A stretch of DNA of 64,000 bases from Bailinhaonella thermotolerans (GTDB lineage Bacteria; Actinomycetota; Actinomycetes; Streptosporangiales; Streptosporangiaceae): contig NZ_QZEY01000022.1 of assembly GCF_003594875.1 (NCBI RefSeq), positions 1-64,000 on the forward strand, read 5' to 3'. Within the stretch, counting starts at the first letter, position 1. Each line of letters opens with the position of its first letter. The notes under the pieces were generated by a model. The model worked only from the letters and a program-made list of their open reading frames with translations, made no database searches and was not told where the DNA came from. A program made the position numbers and the translations under genes. This document shows, in pieces, positions 1 through 8,365 of the stretch.

Positions 1-388
1 ACCGCATCCGGCCACCCGGATCAACCCGCAGAGGGCGCCTCCCAATCTTACCGGTTCGTCCGCTTCCTGTCAACCTGACCGGTTCGGACTAGCCGGTAAC
101 CCCTTTTGGGGCAACCCCTCTAACTTACCACTCCCAGTCGGCCAGTCAAACCGGCCTCGTAGGAGGCGATCAGTCAGTGGGGTGCAGACAGCGTAACACA
201 CCCGGAACCCCTTGAGGCCCCAGGCTTCGTGTCCCAGAGTGTTCGCCTTCCGGCTCGCACTCGCCGTCCTGCCTGCGGAAGAAACAGTAGCAGCGATCAG
301 GGAGTGCTGCGAGCGGAAGTGAATCCCCGGCACCCGGAAAGTGACGCCCGGATGCCGGGGAAACGTCCCGAATGCGGCCCGCCGGCGT
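1..388. other. Intergenic region at window start, no supported gene
   Basis: No convincing coding frame is seen. The stretch is less GC-rich than the genes and may be the upstream region of a leftward gene beyond the window edge (inference). It holds a direct repeat ACCGGTTCG at 50-58 and 78-86, and a small CCCC-TTTT-GGGG hairpin near 103-114. An AGGAGG near 165 is followed only by a 12-codon frame. Confidence 0.5.
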
Positions 389-751
389 TCAACCGGAATG
401 CGCCATCGCGCACTCGACCAGGGCGGATGCCGTACGCGCGTCCGCGAGCACGCGGCGCGCGTCCTCCCCGTCGCGCGGAAGCTGGCCGTGCCGCGCCAGT
501 TCGTGGGTCAGGAACGTCATCGGCACGGGCTCCCCGCGCATCTCGGCGGCCGCGGTCGCCCGCGCCGCGGTGAGCAGGGCGAGGTAGTTGGCCCGCATCG
601 TGCATTCGCGCAGGCGCGCGGCCTCCAGCTCGCCGACCAGGGCGGCGACGTCGTCCAGCAGCGCGGCCACGTCGGCGCCCGAAGTGTCGACGGCGGCGGC
701 CCGGACGCGGATCAGGTCGATCTCGGAGCGGCTCATCATCGGTCTCGCCAT
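389..751 (-). CDS. Hypothetical protein, about 120 residues
   Basis: I do not recognise a family. The product is Ala- and Arg-rich and probably all-helical, without signal peptide or membrane segment. Residues about 20-60 (DVAALLDDVAALVGELEAAR) look like a coiled-coil helix. The start is uncertain: ATG codons lie at 751, 739 and 736 and no clear ribosome site separates them. The gene stands alone. Upstream is a 254-base gap (752-1005) with one CCGTACGG palindrome at 936-943 and nothing else I can name. Confidence 0.5.
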   Translation of the reverse strand: MARPMMSRSEIDLIRVRAAAVDTSGADVAALLDDVAALVGELEAARLRECTMRANYLALLTAARATAAAEMRGEPVPMTFLTHELARHGQLPRDGEDARRVLADARTASALVECAMAHSG

Positions 752-1005
752 CCTGAGTGGTGCACCTCATCGATTCGCCCCGACGCTAACCGCCGCGACT
801 TACCACCCGCTTGCCCTCCGGTTGCCGCCCACGTCAAGCCGCGCGTCCGGCGACGCGCATCCGGCAACGCAGCTCCGGCGGCCGCGCCCCCGGCAACCCG
901 CGCCCATGCCGGCCGGCCCCACGTCACCCAGCCCGCCGTACGGCAGGACGCGCGCGACGGCGGACGGCCGCATGACCCGCGTGGCGGCGGCGGACCCGCG
1001 ACGGG

Positions 1006-2181
1006 TCAGGGCCTGGCGGCCCGGACGCCCGCGGCCAGTTGCAGCAGCACCGCCCCGATCCCGCAGGCCAGCGGCAGCGTCCACCCACCGGACGCCTCCC
1101 GCAGTGCCCCGAACAGGAACGGCCCGGCGGCCGCGACCACGTATCCGCAGGACTGCGCCAGCGCCGACAACGACGTCACCGCCGCGGGGTCGGGCGCCCG
1201 CAACGCGATGAGCAGCAGCGCCAGCGCGATCGAGGCCCCCTGGCCCAACCCCAGCGCCACCATCCACAGCCACGGGAGCGTCGCGGGCGCGAGCAGCACG
1301 CCGAGGTATCCCGCGAGTGTGAGCACCGCGGCGAGGACGACGTGCGGAACCTGCGTCCGCGAGCGCCCCGCGTGCCCCGGCACCGTGAGCGTCGCCGCGA
1401 CCTGCACGAGGTTGGTGAGCCCCAGGAGATAACCCGCCTGGTCCGGCGCGACCCCCGCGTCCTTGAAGATCGTGGGGAGCCAGGCCAGCAGCACGTAGAA
1501 CGTCAGCGACTGCAGTCCCATGAACGCCGTGACGTACCAGGTCATCGGCCTGCGCAGCAGCTCGCCGTACGGCTTGCGCCCGTTCCCCCCGCCGGCGGGG
1601 CCGTGCCGTGCGGCCTGCGGCAGCCAGAGGACGGCGGCGACCAGGGCCGGGATCGCGACGGCCGCGGCGGCGGGGCGCCAGCCGTACCCGAGCGCGTCCT
1701 GGAGCGGGACGGTGAGACCGGACGCGGTGGCCGCGCCCATGACCAGGGCGGACACGTAGACGCCGGTGAGCACGCCGACGCGGTCGGGGAAGTGCTGCTT
1801 GACGATGCCCGGCATCACCACGTTCATGATCGCGATCGCGGTCCCGGCGAGGGCGGCCCCGCCGTACAGGAAGAGGACGCCGTCGAGGCTGCGGACGATC
1901 ACGCCTGCGGCCAGGATGAGCAGGCCGGCGAGGAGCGTGCGGTCGAGACCCCAGCGGCGGGCGAGCACGGGGGCGACCGGGGCGAGCACGCCGAGGCAGA
2001 CGACCATGACCGTGGTGATCGCGCCGCCCGCCGCCGCGGACAGGCCCAGGTCGGCCATGATGTCGCCGAGCAGCGGGGACACCCCGGCCAGCGCGGGCCG
2101 CAGGTTCAGCGCGGCGATCACGAAAGCGCCGATCAGCAGCGCGCGGCGCAACCCCGAGGCGGACTCGTCCGCGATCTTCAT
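1006..2181 (-). CDS. MFS transporter, CynX/NimT-like
   Basis: Predicted major facilitator of the cyanate/nitroimidazole (CynX/NimT) group, 391 residues with about 12 hydrophobic segments. The N-terminal segment contains the NLRPALAGVSPLLGDI stretch typical of this subfamily (family knowledge). The inner membrane is the expected location. The substrate cannot be read from sequence: cyanate, small organic acids and 2-nitroimidazole are known in relatives, but no cyanase or other partner gene is nearby. The ATG at 2181 follows the acyltransferase stop (2204) by 22 bases, so the two may share a transcript. Confidence 0.8.
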   Translation of the reverse strand: MKIADESASGLRRALLIGAFVIAALNLRPALAGVSPLLGDIMADLGLSAAAGGAITTVMVVCLGVLAPVAPVLARRWGLDRTLLAGLLILAAGVIVRSLDGVLFLYGGAALAGTAIAIMNVVMPGIVKQHFPDRVGVLTGVYVSALVMGAATASGLTVPLQDALGYGWRPAAAAVAIPALVAAVLWLPQAARHGPAGGGNGRKPYGELLRRPMTWYVTAFMGLQSLTFYVLLAWLPTIFKDAGVAPDQAGYLLGLTNLVQVAATLTVPGHAGRSRTQVPHVVLAAVLTLAGYLGVLLAPATLPWLWMVALGLGQGASIALALLLIALRAPDPAAVTSLSALAQSCGYVVAAAGPFLFGALREASGGWTLPLACGIGAVLLQLAAGVRAARP

Positions 2182-2203
2182 GGGGCCACGGTAGCGGGCG
2201 GGC

Positions 2204-3346
2204 TCAGTAGCGCCGCAGCCTGGTGAACGCCCACCGCATCTTGGGCTCGACGGCCCAGCCGAACAGCTTCCGGACCGGTTCCGTGCACAGCACCGTGGAG
2301 ACGATGAAGCCGACGACCATCATCGCGAGCACGCCGGGCACCGTGTCCAGCATCGCCGCCTGGGTCCAGTCGCGGTACTCCAGGAACTTCATCAGGAAGC
2401 CGTGCAGCAGGTAGGCGTACAGGGTGGCCGCGCCGAGCGGGGTGAACCACGTCTGCCGCCGGGGGACGACGGCGATGAAGGCCGCGGCGAGCACGGTCGC
2501 GCCGACGTACAGCGCCAGGCGGATGGCGCTGCCCTTGAGGTCGGACACGTCCAGGTGCGCGTTGCCGTGCCGCCAGTAGACCCACTCGCCGTCCAGGCGT
2601 TTGTGGAACAGCGCCACCGCGCCGAAGGCCCCGGCCAGCACCACCCAGCCGGCGATGCGCGCGATCGGGCGTTTGAGCAGCTCGAAGTGCTCGCGCCGCA
2701 GCGTCAGGCCGAGCACGTAGAACGGGAGCAGGCCCAGGATGCGGTTCATGTCGAGCTCGCGCGCCAGCTCGTTCATGCCGGACAGGATCGCGATGATCAC
2801 GGCGATGGGCAGCGGCCAGCGCAGTTGCTGCCACACGGGGGTGGACAGCCGCCAGGCGAACAGCGAGATCAGGAACCAGGTGAGGAAGTGCGGGTCGAGC
2901 AGGGTGATCTTGGTGTTGGCCCCGCCGACGACCCGGCTGAACACCGAGTACGCGGTCTCGAAGATCGCGTACGGCACCGCGATGTTCGTGATCAGTTTCC
3001 GGGCCTTGCCGCCGGAGAAGCTCCAGCCGCGCGACAGGTAACCGGCGACGATGATGAACACCGGCATGTGGAACGAGTAGATGAACAGGTAGATCGCCCG
3101 CGCGACGGGCTGGTCCCGCAGGTCCTCGATCAGGTGCCCGGCCACCACCAGGATGATCGCCAGGAACTTGACGTTGTCGAGGAGGGGGTCGCGCGTCTTG
3201 CGGGGCGCCGGCGCGGGGCGTCCCGGGGCCTCGCCGGCCCGGCCGGGGGCCGGCGGCGGCGACTCCGGACGCGACTCCGGACGCGGCTCCCCGGACCGGC
3301 CGGGGGTCTCCCGGGGCTGGTCCGGAGCCTGCGTGATCTGAGACAT
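2204..3346 (-). CDS. Acyltransferase family 3 membrane protein
   Basis: Integral membrane acyltransferase of the acyltransferase-3/OafA-like group, likely O-acetylating an extracytoplasmic sugar or lipid. After a 45-residue Pro/Arg/Glu-rich cytosolic tail comes the family opening LLDNVKFLAIILVVAGHLIE with its conserved His, then about ten membrane segments. The closest style is the fucose 4-O-acetylase-like branch. I chose ATG 3346 over GTG 3355 because a GGA element precedes it, but this is not decisive. Sortase and surface-protein genes upstream suggest an envelope role (inference). Confidence 0.75.
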   Translation of the reverse strand: MSQITQAPDQPRETPGRSGEPRPESRPESPPPAPGRAGEAPGRPAPAPRKTRDPLLDNVKFLAIILVVAGHLIEDLRDQPVARAIYLFIYSFHMPVFIIVAGYLSRGWSFSGGKARKLITNIAVPYAIFETAYSVFSRVVGGANTKITLLDPHFLTWFLISLFAWRLSTPVWQQLRWPLPIAVIIAILSGMNELARELDMNRILGLLPFYVLGLTLRREHFELLKRPIARIAGWVVLAGAFGAVALFHKRLDGEWVYWRHGNAHLDVSDLKGSAIRLALYVGATVLAAAFIAVVPRRQTWFTPLGAATLYAYLLHGFLMKFLEYRDWTQAAMLDTVPGVLAMMVVGFIVSTVLCTEPVRKLFGWAVEPKMRWAFTRLRRY

Positions 3347-3417
3347 GTGTTCCACGGATGCCGACTGCTAGGGAGGTTTGGGAACTTATCGCGCCGACTC
3401 TCCGATTTTCGGGAGAC

Positions 3418-4140
3418 TCAGCGATCTTTCAGGAAGCTCATAGTCAGGGCTGAGGCGTCGCGGCCGGGCCGTGAGGCGACGAGACGCGCGTAGACGATCG
3501 CGTTCTCCGTGTAGCTGCGCGCCTCCCGGTCGAAGGTGCCGCCGCAGGTGATCAGCCGCAGCCCGGCGTGGTCGAGGTTGCCGTACACCGACGCCGTGGG
3601 GAACCGCTTCTTGCTCACGTGCTCGACCCGCTCGACCGCGAACACCGCGACGCTGCCGTCGGCCCGGCTCACCTCGATCCGGTCGCCCTTCTTCAGCGTC
3701 GCCAGCTCGGCGAACACGGCGGGCCCGGTGTAGGTGTCCACGTGCCCGAGGATGATCGCCGGGCCCTTCTCGCCCGGCGTGGGGCCGTGCTTGTACCAGC
3801 CGATGAGGTTGGGGTTCTCGATGGGCGGGGCCTCGATGATGCCGTTGGCGTTGATCCCGACCGGATCGACCGGCGCCCCCACCCCGATCTTGGCGATCTT
3901 CACGCTGACCGGCTTGGAGCGTGCCATCGGCCGCGCCCCCGGCGGGGTCCCCGGCTGCGCGTCCCCGCGGCTGACCGAGAAGCCGCCGCGGCCGGAACCC
4001 GCCGCGTCACCCGTCCCGGCGTACACCGAGACGCTGCCCCCGGCCTTCTCCGGCGCGTAGACGAGCGCCCCGAGCGTGCCGCCCGTCGCCAGGAAGGCAC
4101 AGGCGAGCATGAGGTACGGCAGTGCGCGCCGCTCAGGCAT
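3418..4140 (-). CDS. Class F sortase
   Basis: Transpeptidase that would anchor or process surface proteins outside the membrane. The protein has 240 residues: an N-terminal membrane helix (residues 8-30), a linker, then the sortase beta-barrel. The catalytic His lies in ILGHVDTYTGPA and the Cys in LRLITCGGTFD. An Arg/Tyr-rich strand follows (EARSYTENAIVYARL). The start overlaps the stop of the upstream surface-protein gene by 8 bases, so the two are co-transcribed. Neither neighbouring surface protein shows an LPXTG or LAXTG signal, so the real substrate is unknown. The class assignment rests on the compact size and the TCGG signature. Confidence 0.85.
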   Translation of the reverse strand: MPERRALPYLMLACAFLATGGTLGALVYAPEKAGGSVSVYAGTGDAAGSGRGGFSVSRGDAQPGTPPGARPMARSKPVSVKIAKIGVGAPVDPVGINANGIIEAPPIENPNLIGWYKHGPTPGEKGPAIILGHVDTYTGPAVFAELATLKKGDRIEVSRADGSVAVFAVERVEHVSKKRFPTASVYGNLDHAGLRLITCGGTFDREARSYTENAIVYARLVASRPGRDASALTMSFLKDR

Positions 4141-4972
4141 CGGCGTCGCGCCGCGCCCACCACCAGACGCCCAGCGCCGCGACGGCCATCACCATCGCCA
4201 CTCCCCACACGACCATGAGCGCGGTCAGCGGGAACTGGTCGGACAGGCCGCCGCCGCCCGCCGGGGCCGGCCCGCTCGGGCTGACCTTGACCTGCGACTC
4301 CTCGGTCTGGGTGTCGCTCGGCGTGGGGGTGGGCGTGGGCACGTCGGTGGTCGGGGTGGTGGTCGTGCCGTTCGTGGAGCCGTTGGTCGGGGTGCCGGTC
4401 CCCGTGCCGGTGCCGGTGCCGCTCGCGTCCACGGTGACGAGGGGCTGGACGGTGCCGCTCGGCTTGCAGGTGATCGTCTGCGGGGCGCCCGAGACGGTCA
4501 GGGTGACCACGAAGTCGCCCGGGGCCAGGGGGTACTGCCCGGCGGTCTGGGGCGAGAAATTGCCCTTCATCGCGGGCAGGGTGATCGGTTGGCCCGCCTC
4601 CACGGCCGCGCCCTGCGCCGCCGGGTCCTGGGTCATCGGCACGTCCTGGGACGTGGAACCGGTGACCTTGATCGTGCCGCTGATCTTCACGTCGCCGGCG
4701 TTGAGCCTGGTCGGCGAGGTGATCCCGGAGGGCCCGGTCATCTTCCAGGTGACCGCGACCGAGCTGCCCACGGCCGCGGTGACCGGCGCGTCGATCGTGA
4801 CGTTCAGGGAGGCGGTCGGCAGTGCCGTGCCCGCCGAGGAACTGCACGTGTAGCTGACCGGGGCGGAGACCGCGCTCGTCTTACCCGCCGAGGCGGCGGC
4901 GAGAGCCGTACCCGTGCCCACCGCCGCAGCCGCCAGGGTTCCCGCGAGGATGGCCGCTCGAATCGCCGTCAC
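4133..4972 (-). CDS. Secreted, C-terminally membrane-anchored surface protein
   Basis: I do not recognise a named family. GTG 4972 is preferred over the upstream start at 5023 because AGGAGGG lies 6 bases before it; this gives 279 residues. The layout is an Ala-rich signal peptide (1-28), one or two Ig-like beta domains containing two Cys residues, a Thr/Pro/Gly low-complexity stalk (about residues 190-235), a hydrophobic anchor (FPLTALMVVWGVAMVMAVAA) and a short WWWARR tail. No LPXTG-like sorting motif precedes the anchor. The downstream sortase gene overlaps the stop codon. Confidence 0.7.
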   Translation of the reverse strand: MTAIRAAILAGTLAAAAVGTGTALAAASAGKTSAVSAPVSYTCSSSAGTALPTASLNVTIDAPVTAAVGSSVAVTWKMTGPSGITSPTRLNAGDVKISGTIKVTGSTSQDVPMTQDPAAQGAAVEAGQPITLPAMKGNFSPQTAGQYPLAPGDFVVTLTVSGAPQTITCKPSGTVQPLVTVDASGTGTGTGTGTPTNGSTNGTTTTPTTDVPTPTPTPSDTQTEESQVKVSPSGPAPAGGGGLSDQFPLTALMVVWGVAMVMAVAALGVWWWARRDADA

Positions 4973-5198
4973 CGGACGCCCTCCTACCGTGCCGTGGATT
5001 CGAAGCTCCTCGGTCGCCACCATACTCCGGGGACAAGATCAAATGCCCGTGATCGTAACAATCGTCCCACCTGTTACCCAAAGGGTGGTGACCGAAGTCC
5101 TCCCTTTTCCCCGCAAATACCTACCAAACCCCGTCCCGGTCACGCGACTCCTGACAGGCGCGGGATGCCAGGAGGCGCGCGGCCGGGACGGGACGCAT

Positions 5199-6281
5199 CT
5201 ACCGCCGCCCCTGTTCGCCGGGGTACGGCCGCGCCGGGTCCTGCTGGGCGCCGTACGCCTGCGCCGGGTCCTGCGCGATCACGTACGGCTGCGCCGGATC
5301 GGGATGCACCACGTACGTCTGCTGGGGATCGGCGTACACCTGCACCTGGTACGGCTGCGCGGCCTGCGGCTGGACGGCGTACGGATACTGCGTCACGTAG
5401 CCGCCCGCGACGTACTGCGCGGGGACCTGCCCGGCGACGTACTGCCCGGGGACGACCGGCCCCTGGACGTACTGGCCGGGCACGACGTACGGCGACGCCG
5501 TGACGTGCACCTGCCCCACCTGGACCGGCACGCCCACCCAGCCGTGCGCCTGCGGCTGCGGCGGCCATCCGGACGGCGGGACCGGGGTCTCGGCGGCCAC
5601 GCCCGCGTCGGGGCCGCCCCCGGCGATGGCGAGCATGCGGCCCGCCGCCGCCCGGCGCAGCTTCGCCTCCATCACGAGGATGCAGTAGATCACCAGCAGC
5701 GCCAGGGCCAGCGCGGAGGCGCTCGCCGCCCGGGTCAGGTTGTCCTTGTCCAGCAGGAGGCTCTGCGCCAGCTTGGTGTCCGCGACGGGCGTCGCGCGCA
5801 CCTCGGGCCCGACCTCGGGAACCTGCACCTGCTGGGGGTCGGAGGCGAACGGGAGGGGCGCCGTCTCCGGCTGCTGCGCCACCGGCGTCTCGGCCGGCTG
5901 GATCGGCCGGTCCGGCGGGTTGATCTGCACCGGGGGCGCCGCCGCGCTCACGGACACGGTCGGCGTGGGGGCCGGCGTGGGCGTGGGGGTCGGCGTGGGG
6001 GTCGGGGTCGGCGTCGGGGTCGGCGTGGGTGTGGGCGTCGGCGAGGGAGTCGGCGTGACGGTCACCGTGACCGTCGGGTTCGGCTCGGGCTCCTCGGTGG
6101 CGTCGGGGTCGGCGGGATCGATCGTGCCGGGAAGCCCGGGCGGCGGCCGGAGAGCGGCGGCCGCGGTGGTGCCCGCACCCGCGCTCGCCGCCATCGCGCC
6201 CACCCCGACCAGCGCGGTCCCGCCCACACAGACCAGAGCCGCGACCATCGGCAGGGCACCTCGAACGCGCACTAGTCCCAC
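5199..6281 (-). CDS. Thr-Pro-repeat membrane protein with Tyr/Gln-rich tail
   Basis: No known family. The order is a signal or membrane segment (residues 10-35), an extended TPTP stalk (about 75-108), a Pro-rich region, a membrane helix near 185-205 (ALALALLVIYCILVMEA), then about 140 residues rich in Gln, Tyr, Val and Pro with repeated VPGQYV and DPAQPY units. The repeats are visible in the DNA at 5962-6055. The tail would be cytosolic if the N-terminal segment is cleaved. The start is GTG 6281 or GTG 6272; GGGTGGG favours the latter. A direct repeat ATCAGCAGA (6284-6292, 6313-6321) lies just upstream. Confidence 0.6.
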   Translation of the reverse strand: MGLVRVRGALPMVAALVCVGGTALVGVGAMAASAGAGTTAAAALRPPPGLPGTIDPADPDATEEPEPNPTVTVTVTPTPSPTPTPTPTPTPTPTPTPTPTPTPAPTPTVSVSAAAPPVQINPPDRPIQPAETPVAQQPETAPLPFASDPQQVQVPEVGPEVRATPVADTKLAQSLLLDKDNLTRAASASALALALLVIYCILVMEAKLRRAAAGRMLAIAGGGPDAGVAAETPVPPSGWPPQPQAHGWVGVPVQVGQVHVTASPYVVPGQYVQGPVVPGQYVAGQVPAQYVAGGYVTQYPYAVQPQAAQPYQVQVYADPQQTYVVHPDPAQPYVIAQDPAQAYGAQQDPARPYPGEQGRR

Positions 6282-6566
6282 CCATCAGCAGAGATCGACC
6301 TCTCGCGTATATATCAGCAGAAGCCAGACCCTGAAAAGGCGCATTCTCCCCATCCGCACCGGCTTTCCCGCCGCTCCCCCACTCCCCTCCGGTCATCCCT
6401 CGGCCCGCTCCCCGGAGTTCCCCCAGATCACCCCGCCCCGCGGCGCCGAGCCGCGCGCCGGCCGTACGGCCATGCCCTCCAAGGCACAAAGCCAGGCGGC
6501 CGTACGCGGGCGGGGGCGCGGAATCGCGAGATCACGCGACCCCGGGGACCGTGCGCGGGCCGGGCC
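6282..6566. other. Intergenic region with CCGTACGG
   Basis: This 285-base gap between the surface-protein start and the SRPBCC stop holds a TATATA-type element near 6308, an exact CCGTACGG at 6462-6469 and a near copy at about 6502. I see no gene. Confidence 0.4.
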
Positions 6567-7349
6567 TCAGGAGGTGGAAAGCAGGGAGGCGGCCAGGGAT
6601 TCGGCTTGGGCGCGCCAGGCGGTGAGGGTGTCGGGGTCGGGGTGGGTGATGGTGAGGCGGGCGCCGTGGCCGGTGCCCTCGGTCAGCTCCCAGCGGACCG
6701 GGCCTCCGGGGGTCTGGTATTCGAGGAGCTTGCCGGCCTCCGCGCGGGTCACCGGGCCGGGCTCGACGCCGGGGGCGGTGAAGGGGGCGGGCGGGGGCGC
6801 GTCGACGGTGGCGCGGTCACCGTCGAGGCGGCGCCAGACCTCCTCGGCCGGGCGGGTGAGCTGGCGTTCGACGCGGACGCCGTTCTCGTCGGCGGTCGCG
6901 GTGACGAGGCCGAGGATGGCGACGTAGTCCTCGTGCAGGCGCGCGGAGTCGGCGGGCGGGGTGAAGGGGCGGCCGTCGAGGTGCGCCAGGAGGGCGGCGA
7001 CGCAGGTGTGCCAGCCCGCGGCGAAGCTGGCCGCGCCGGGGCGGTCGAGGAAGGTGTGGGTGAGGACGAGGACGCAGCCGTCGCCCTCGGGGACGATCTC
7101 CCAGCGCAGGTGGTCGTCGCCCCAGGTGTGGGCGAAGACGCGCGGCGGGTCGAGCTCGGTGACCACGCCGTCGGGGCCGAAGCCGTACGACACGCGGTCG
7201 CCGGAGATGGTCATCGAGGTGGGGAACCAGGCGACGATGTGCTCGGGCTCGGTGATCGCCCGCCACACCTTGGCCGGGGGGTGCGGGAGGCGGCGCTCCA
7301 TGCGCAGGGTGGCGCCGCCGCCGGGGTTGGGGGTGAGGCCCTCGTTCAC
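6567..7349 (-). CDS. Tandem SRPBCC (AHSA1-like) protein
   Basis: The 260-residue product carries two START-like ligand-binding domains. The first (residues 10-145) has the AHSA1 signature of RLPHPPAKVWRAITEPEHIVAWF followed by W-rich strands. The second, weaker copy (165-260) starts at VERQLTRPAEEVWRRL. GTG 7349 is favoured because GGAGG lies just upstream and the GTG overlaps the stop of the ArsR gene (GTGA), indicating translational coupling. ArsR-SRPBCC pairs are common in actinobacteria, where the SRPBCC partner is thought to bind a small hydrophobic ligand; the ligand is unknown. Confidence 0.8.
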   Translation of the reverse strand: MNEGLTPNPGGGATLRMERRLPHPPAKVWRAITEPEHIVAWFPTSMTISGDRVSYGFGPDGVVTELDPPRVFAHTWGDDHLRWEIVPEGDGCVLVLTHTFLDRPGAASFAAGWHTCVAALLAHLDGRPFTPPADSARLHEDYVAILGLVTATADENGVRVERQLTRPAEEVWRRLDGDRATVDAPPPAPFTAPGVEPGPVTRAEAGKLLEYQTPGGPVRWELTEGTGHGARLTITHPDPDTLTAWRAQAESLAASLLSTS

Positions 7350-7651
7350 GTGTCCTCCATGGTGTCGAGATGCCGTTCGAGCGCGTCGAGCCGGCGGGAC
7401 CAGAGTCTCCGGTACGGCGTGAGCCACGCGTCGATCTCCGCGAGCGGTTCGGGGCGCAGCTCGTACCAGCGGCGCTGGGCGTCCTTCCGCACGGCGACCA
7501 GCCCCGCGTCGCGCAGCACGCGCAGGTGCTTGGAGGTTCCCGGCTGGCTGAGGCCGAGCAGCTCGGTGAGCTCGCCGACCGCCCGCGGCCGTTCGAGCAG
7601 GAGATCGAGGATCCGCCGCCGCGCGGGTTCCGCCAGGACGTCGAAGCGCAT
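7346..7651 (-). CDS. ArsR-family transcriptional regulator
   Basis: The 101-residue winged-helix repressor has an HTH spanning about residues 3-70 (LAEPARRRILDLLLERP, then SQPGTSKHLRVLRDAGLV). No Cys pair typical of metal sensors is present, so it belongs to the non-metal, SRPBCC-linked branch (inference). It is the first gene of a two-gene operon with the SRPBCC protein, overlapping it by 4 bases. A direct repeat directly upstream of its start may be its operator. Confidence 0.85.
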   Translation of the reverse strand: MRFDVLAEPARRRILDLLLERPRAVGELTELLGLSQPGTSKHLRVLRDAGLVAVRKDAQRRWYELRPEPLAEIDAWLTPYRRLWSRRLDALERHLDTMEDT

Positions 7652-7658
7652 GGGTCGA

Positions 7659-7682
7659 ATATACGCCGATGGTTATATACGC
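7659..7682. promoter_or_regulatory. Direct repeat upstream of arsR-type gene
   Basis: ATATACGC occurs at 7659-7666 and 7675-7682, a 16-base period, 8-31 bases before the ArsR start. On the minus strand it contains TATAAC, a possible -10 element. Autoregulation is inferred; the repeat is short. Confidence 0.35.
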
Positions 7683-7736
7683 GCCAGGGCATGTACGTGG
7701 GCGTGTCGCGGCGGGGCGTGGCGGGACCGGCCCCCG

Positions 7737-8363
7737 TCAGGGCAGGAGGTCGTGCCAGCCCAGCTCGATGTGGGCGTCCACGGCCTGGCGCACCGCGTCC
7801 GGATCACCCGAGGCGATCCCGTCGAGCAGGGCGCGGTGCTGGGTCACGAGCACGTCCCGGTCGGGATAGGACGCCTGGAGCTGGGCCACGCCGAGGCGGG
7901 TCTCGGCGGCCAGCGCGGCGTACAGCCGTACCAGGCGCGGGCTGCCGACGGCCGCCACCAGGGCGTCGTGGAGGAGGTCGTGCTCCCGGACGATCTCGGA
8001 CCAGGGGGCTCCGGCGGGCAGCGCGGCGATGCGGTCCAGGGCGGCGTCCGCCTCGGGGACCCTCCGGCCGGACAGCGCCGCGGCCACCGCGTGGTCCAGG
8101 GGCCGCCGGGCGTACAGCAGGTCGGCGAGGTCCTCGGCGGTGACCTCGGGGACGTACGCGCTGCGGTTGCGCTCACGCCGCAGGATGCCCTCGTGGACGA
8201 GGGTGGCGATCGCCTCGCGGACGGTCGGCCTGGCCACGCCGTACGCGGCGGCCAGATCCTGCTCGGGGAGCGGCGCCCCGGGGACGATCTCGCCGGACAG
8301 GATGCGCTCGCGCAGGGCGGCGGCGAGGGCTTCGACGGCGGACACGGGGCGCAGGGGCGGCAC
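7737..8363 (-). CDS. GntR-family (FadR/FCD) regulator
   Basis: The 208-residue regulator has a winged HTH at about 10-70 (ALRERILSGEIVPGAPLPEQ, ARPTVREAIATLVHEGILRR) and an all-helical FCD ligand domain (75-205) with conserved Asp/His positions (EHDLLHDALVAA, QHRALLDGI) that bind metal and a carboxylate ligand in relatives. It starts 2 bases after the stop of the EamA exporter gene, so the pair is one operon. A perfect FadR-type palindrome precedes that operon, so the regulator probably controls its own exporter. Confidence 0.85.
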   Translation of the reverse strand: MPPLRPVSAVEALAAALRERILSGEIVPGAPLPEQDLAAAYGVARPTVREAIATLVHEGILRRERNRSAYVPEVTAEDLADLLYARRPLDHAVAAALSGRRVPEADAALDRIAALPAGAPWSEIVREHDLLHDALVAAVGSPRLVRLYAALAAETRLGVAQLQASYPDRDVLVTQHRALLDGIASGDPDAVRQAVDAHIELGWHDLLP

Positions 8364-8365
8364 CC

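Noticed and set aside
103-114. CCCC-TTTT-GGGG hairpin as a terminator
   Set aside because: The stem is only four bases and no gene end lies before it within the window.
161-225. AGGAGG followed by a GTG near the window start as a small gene
   Set aside because: The frame closes after 12 codons and shows no recognisable product.
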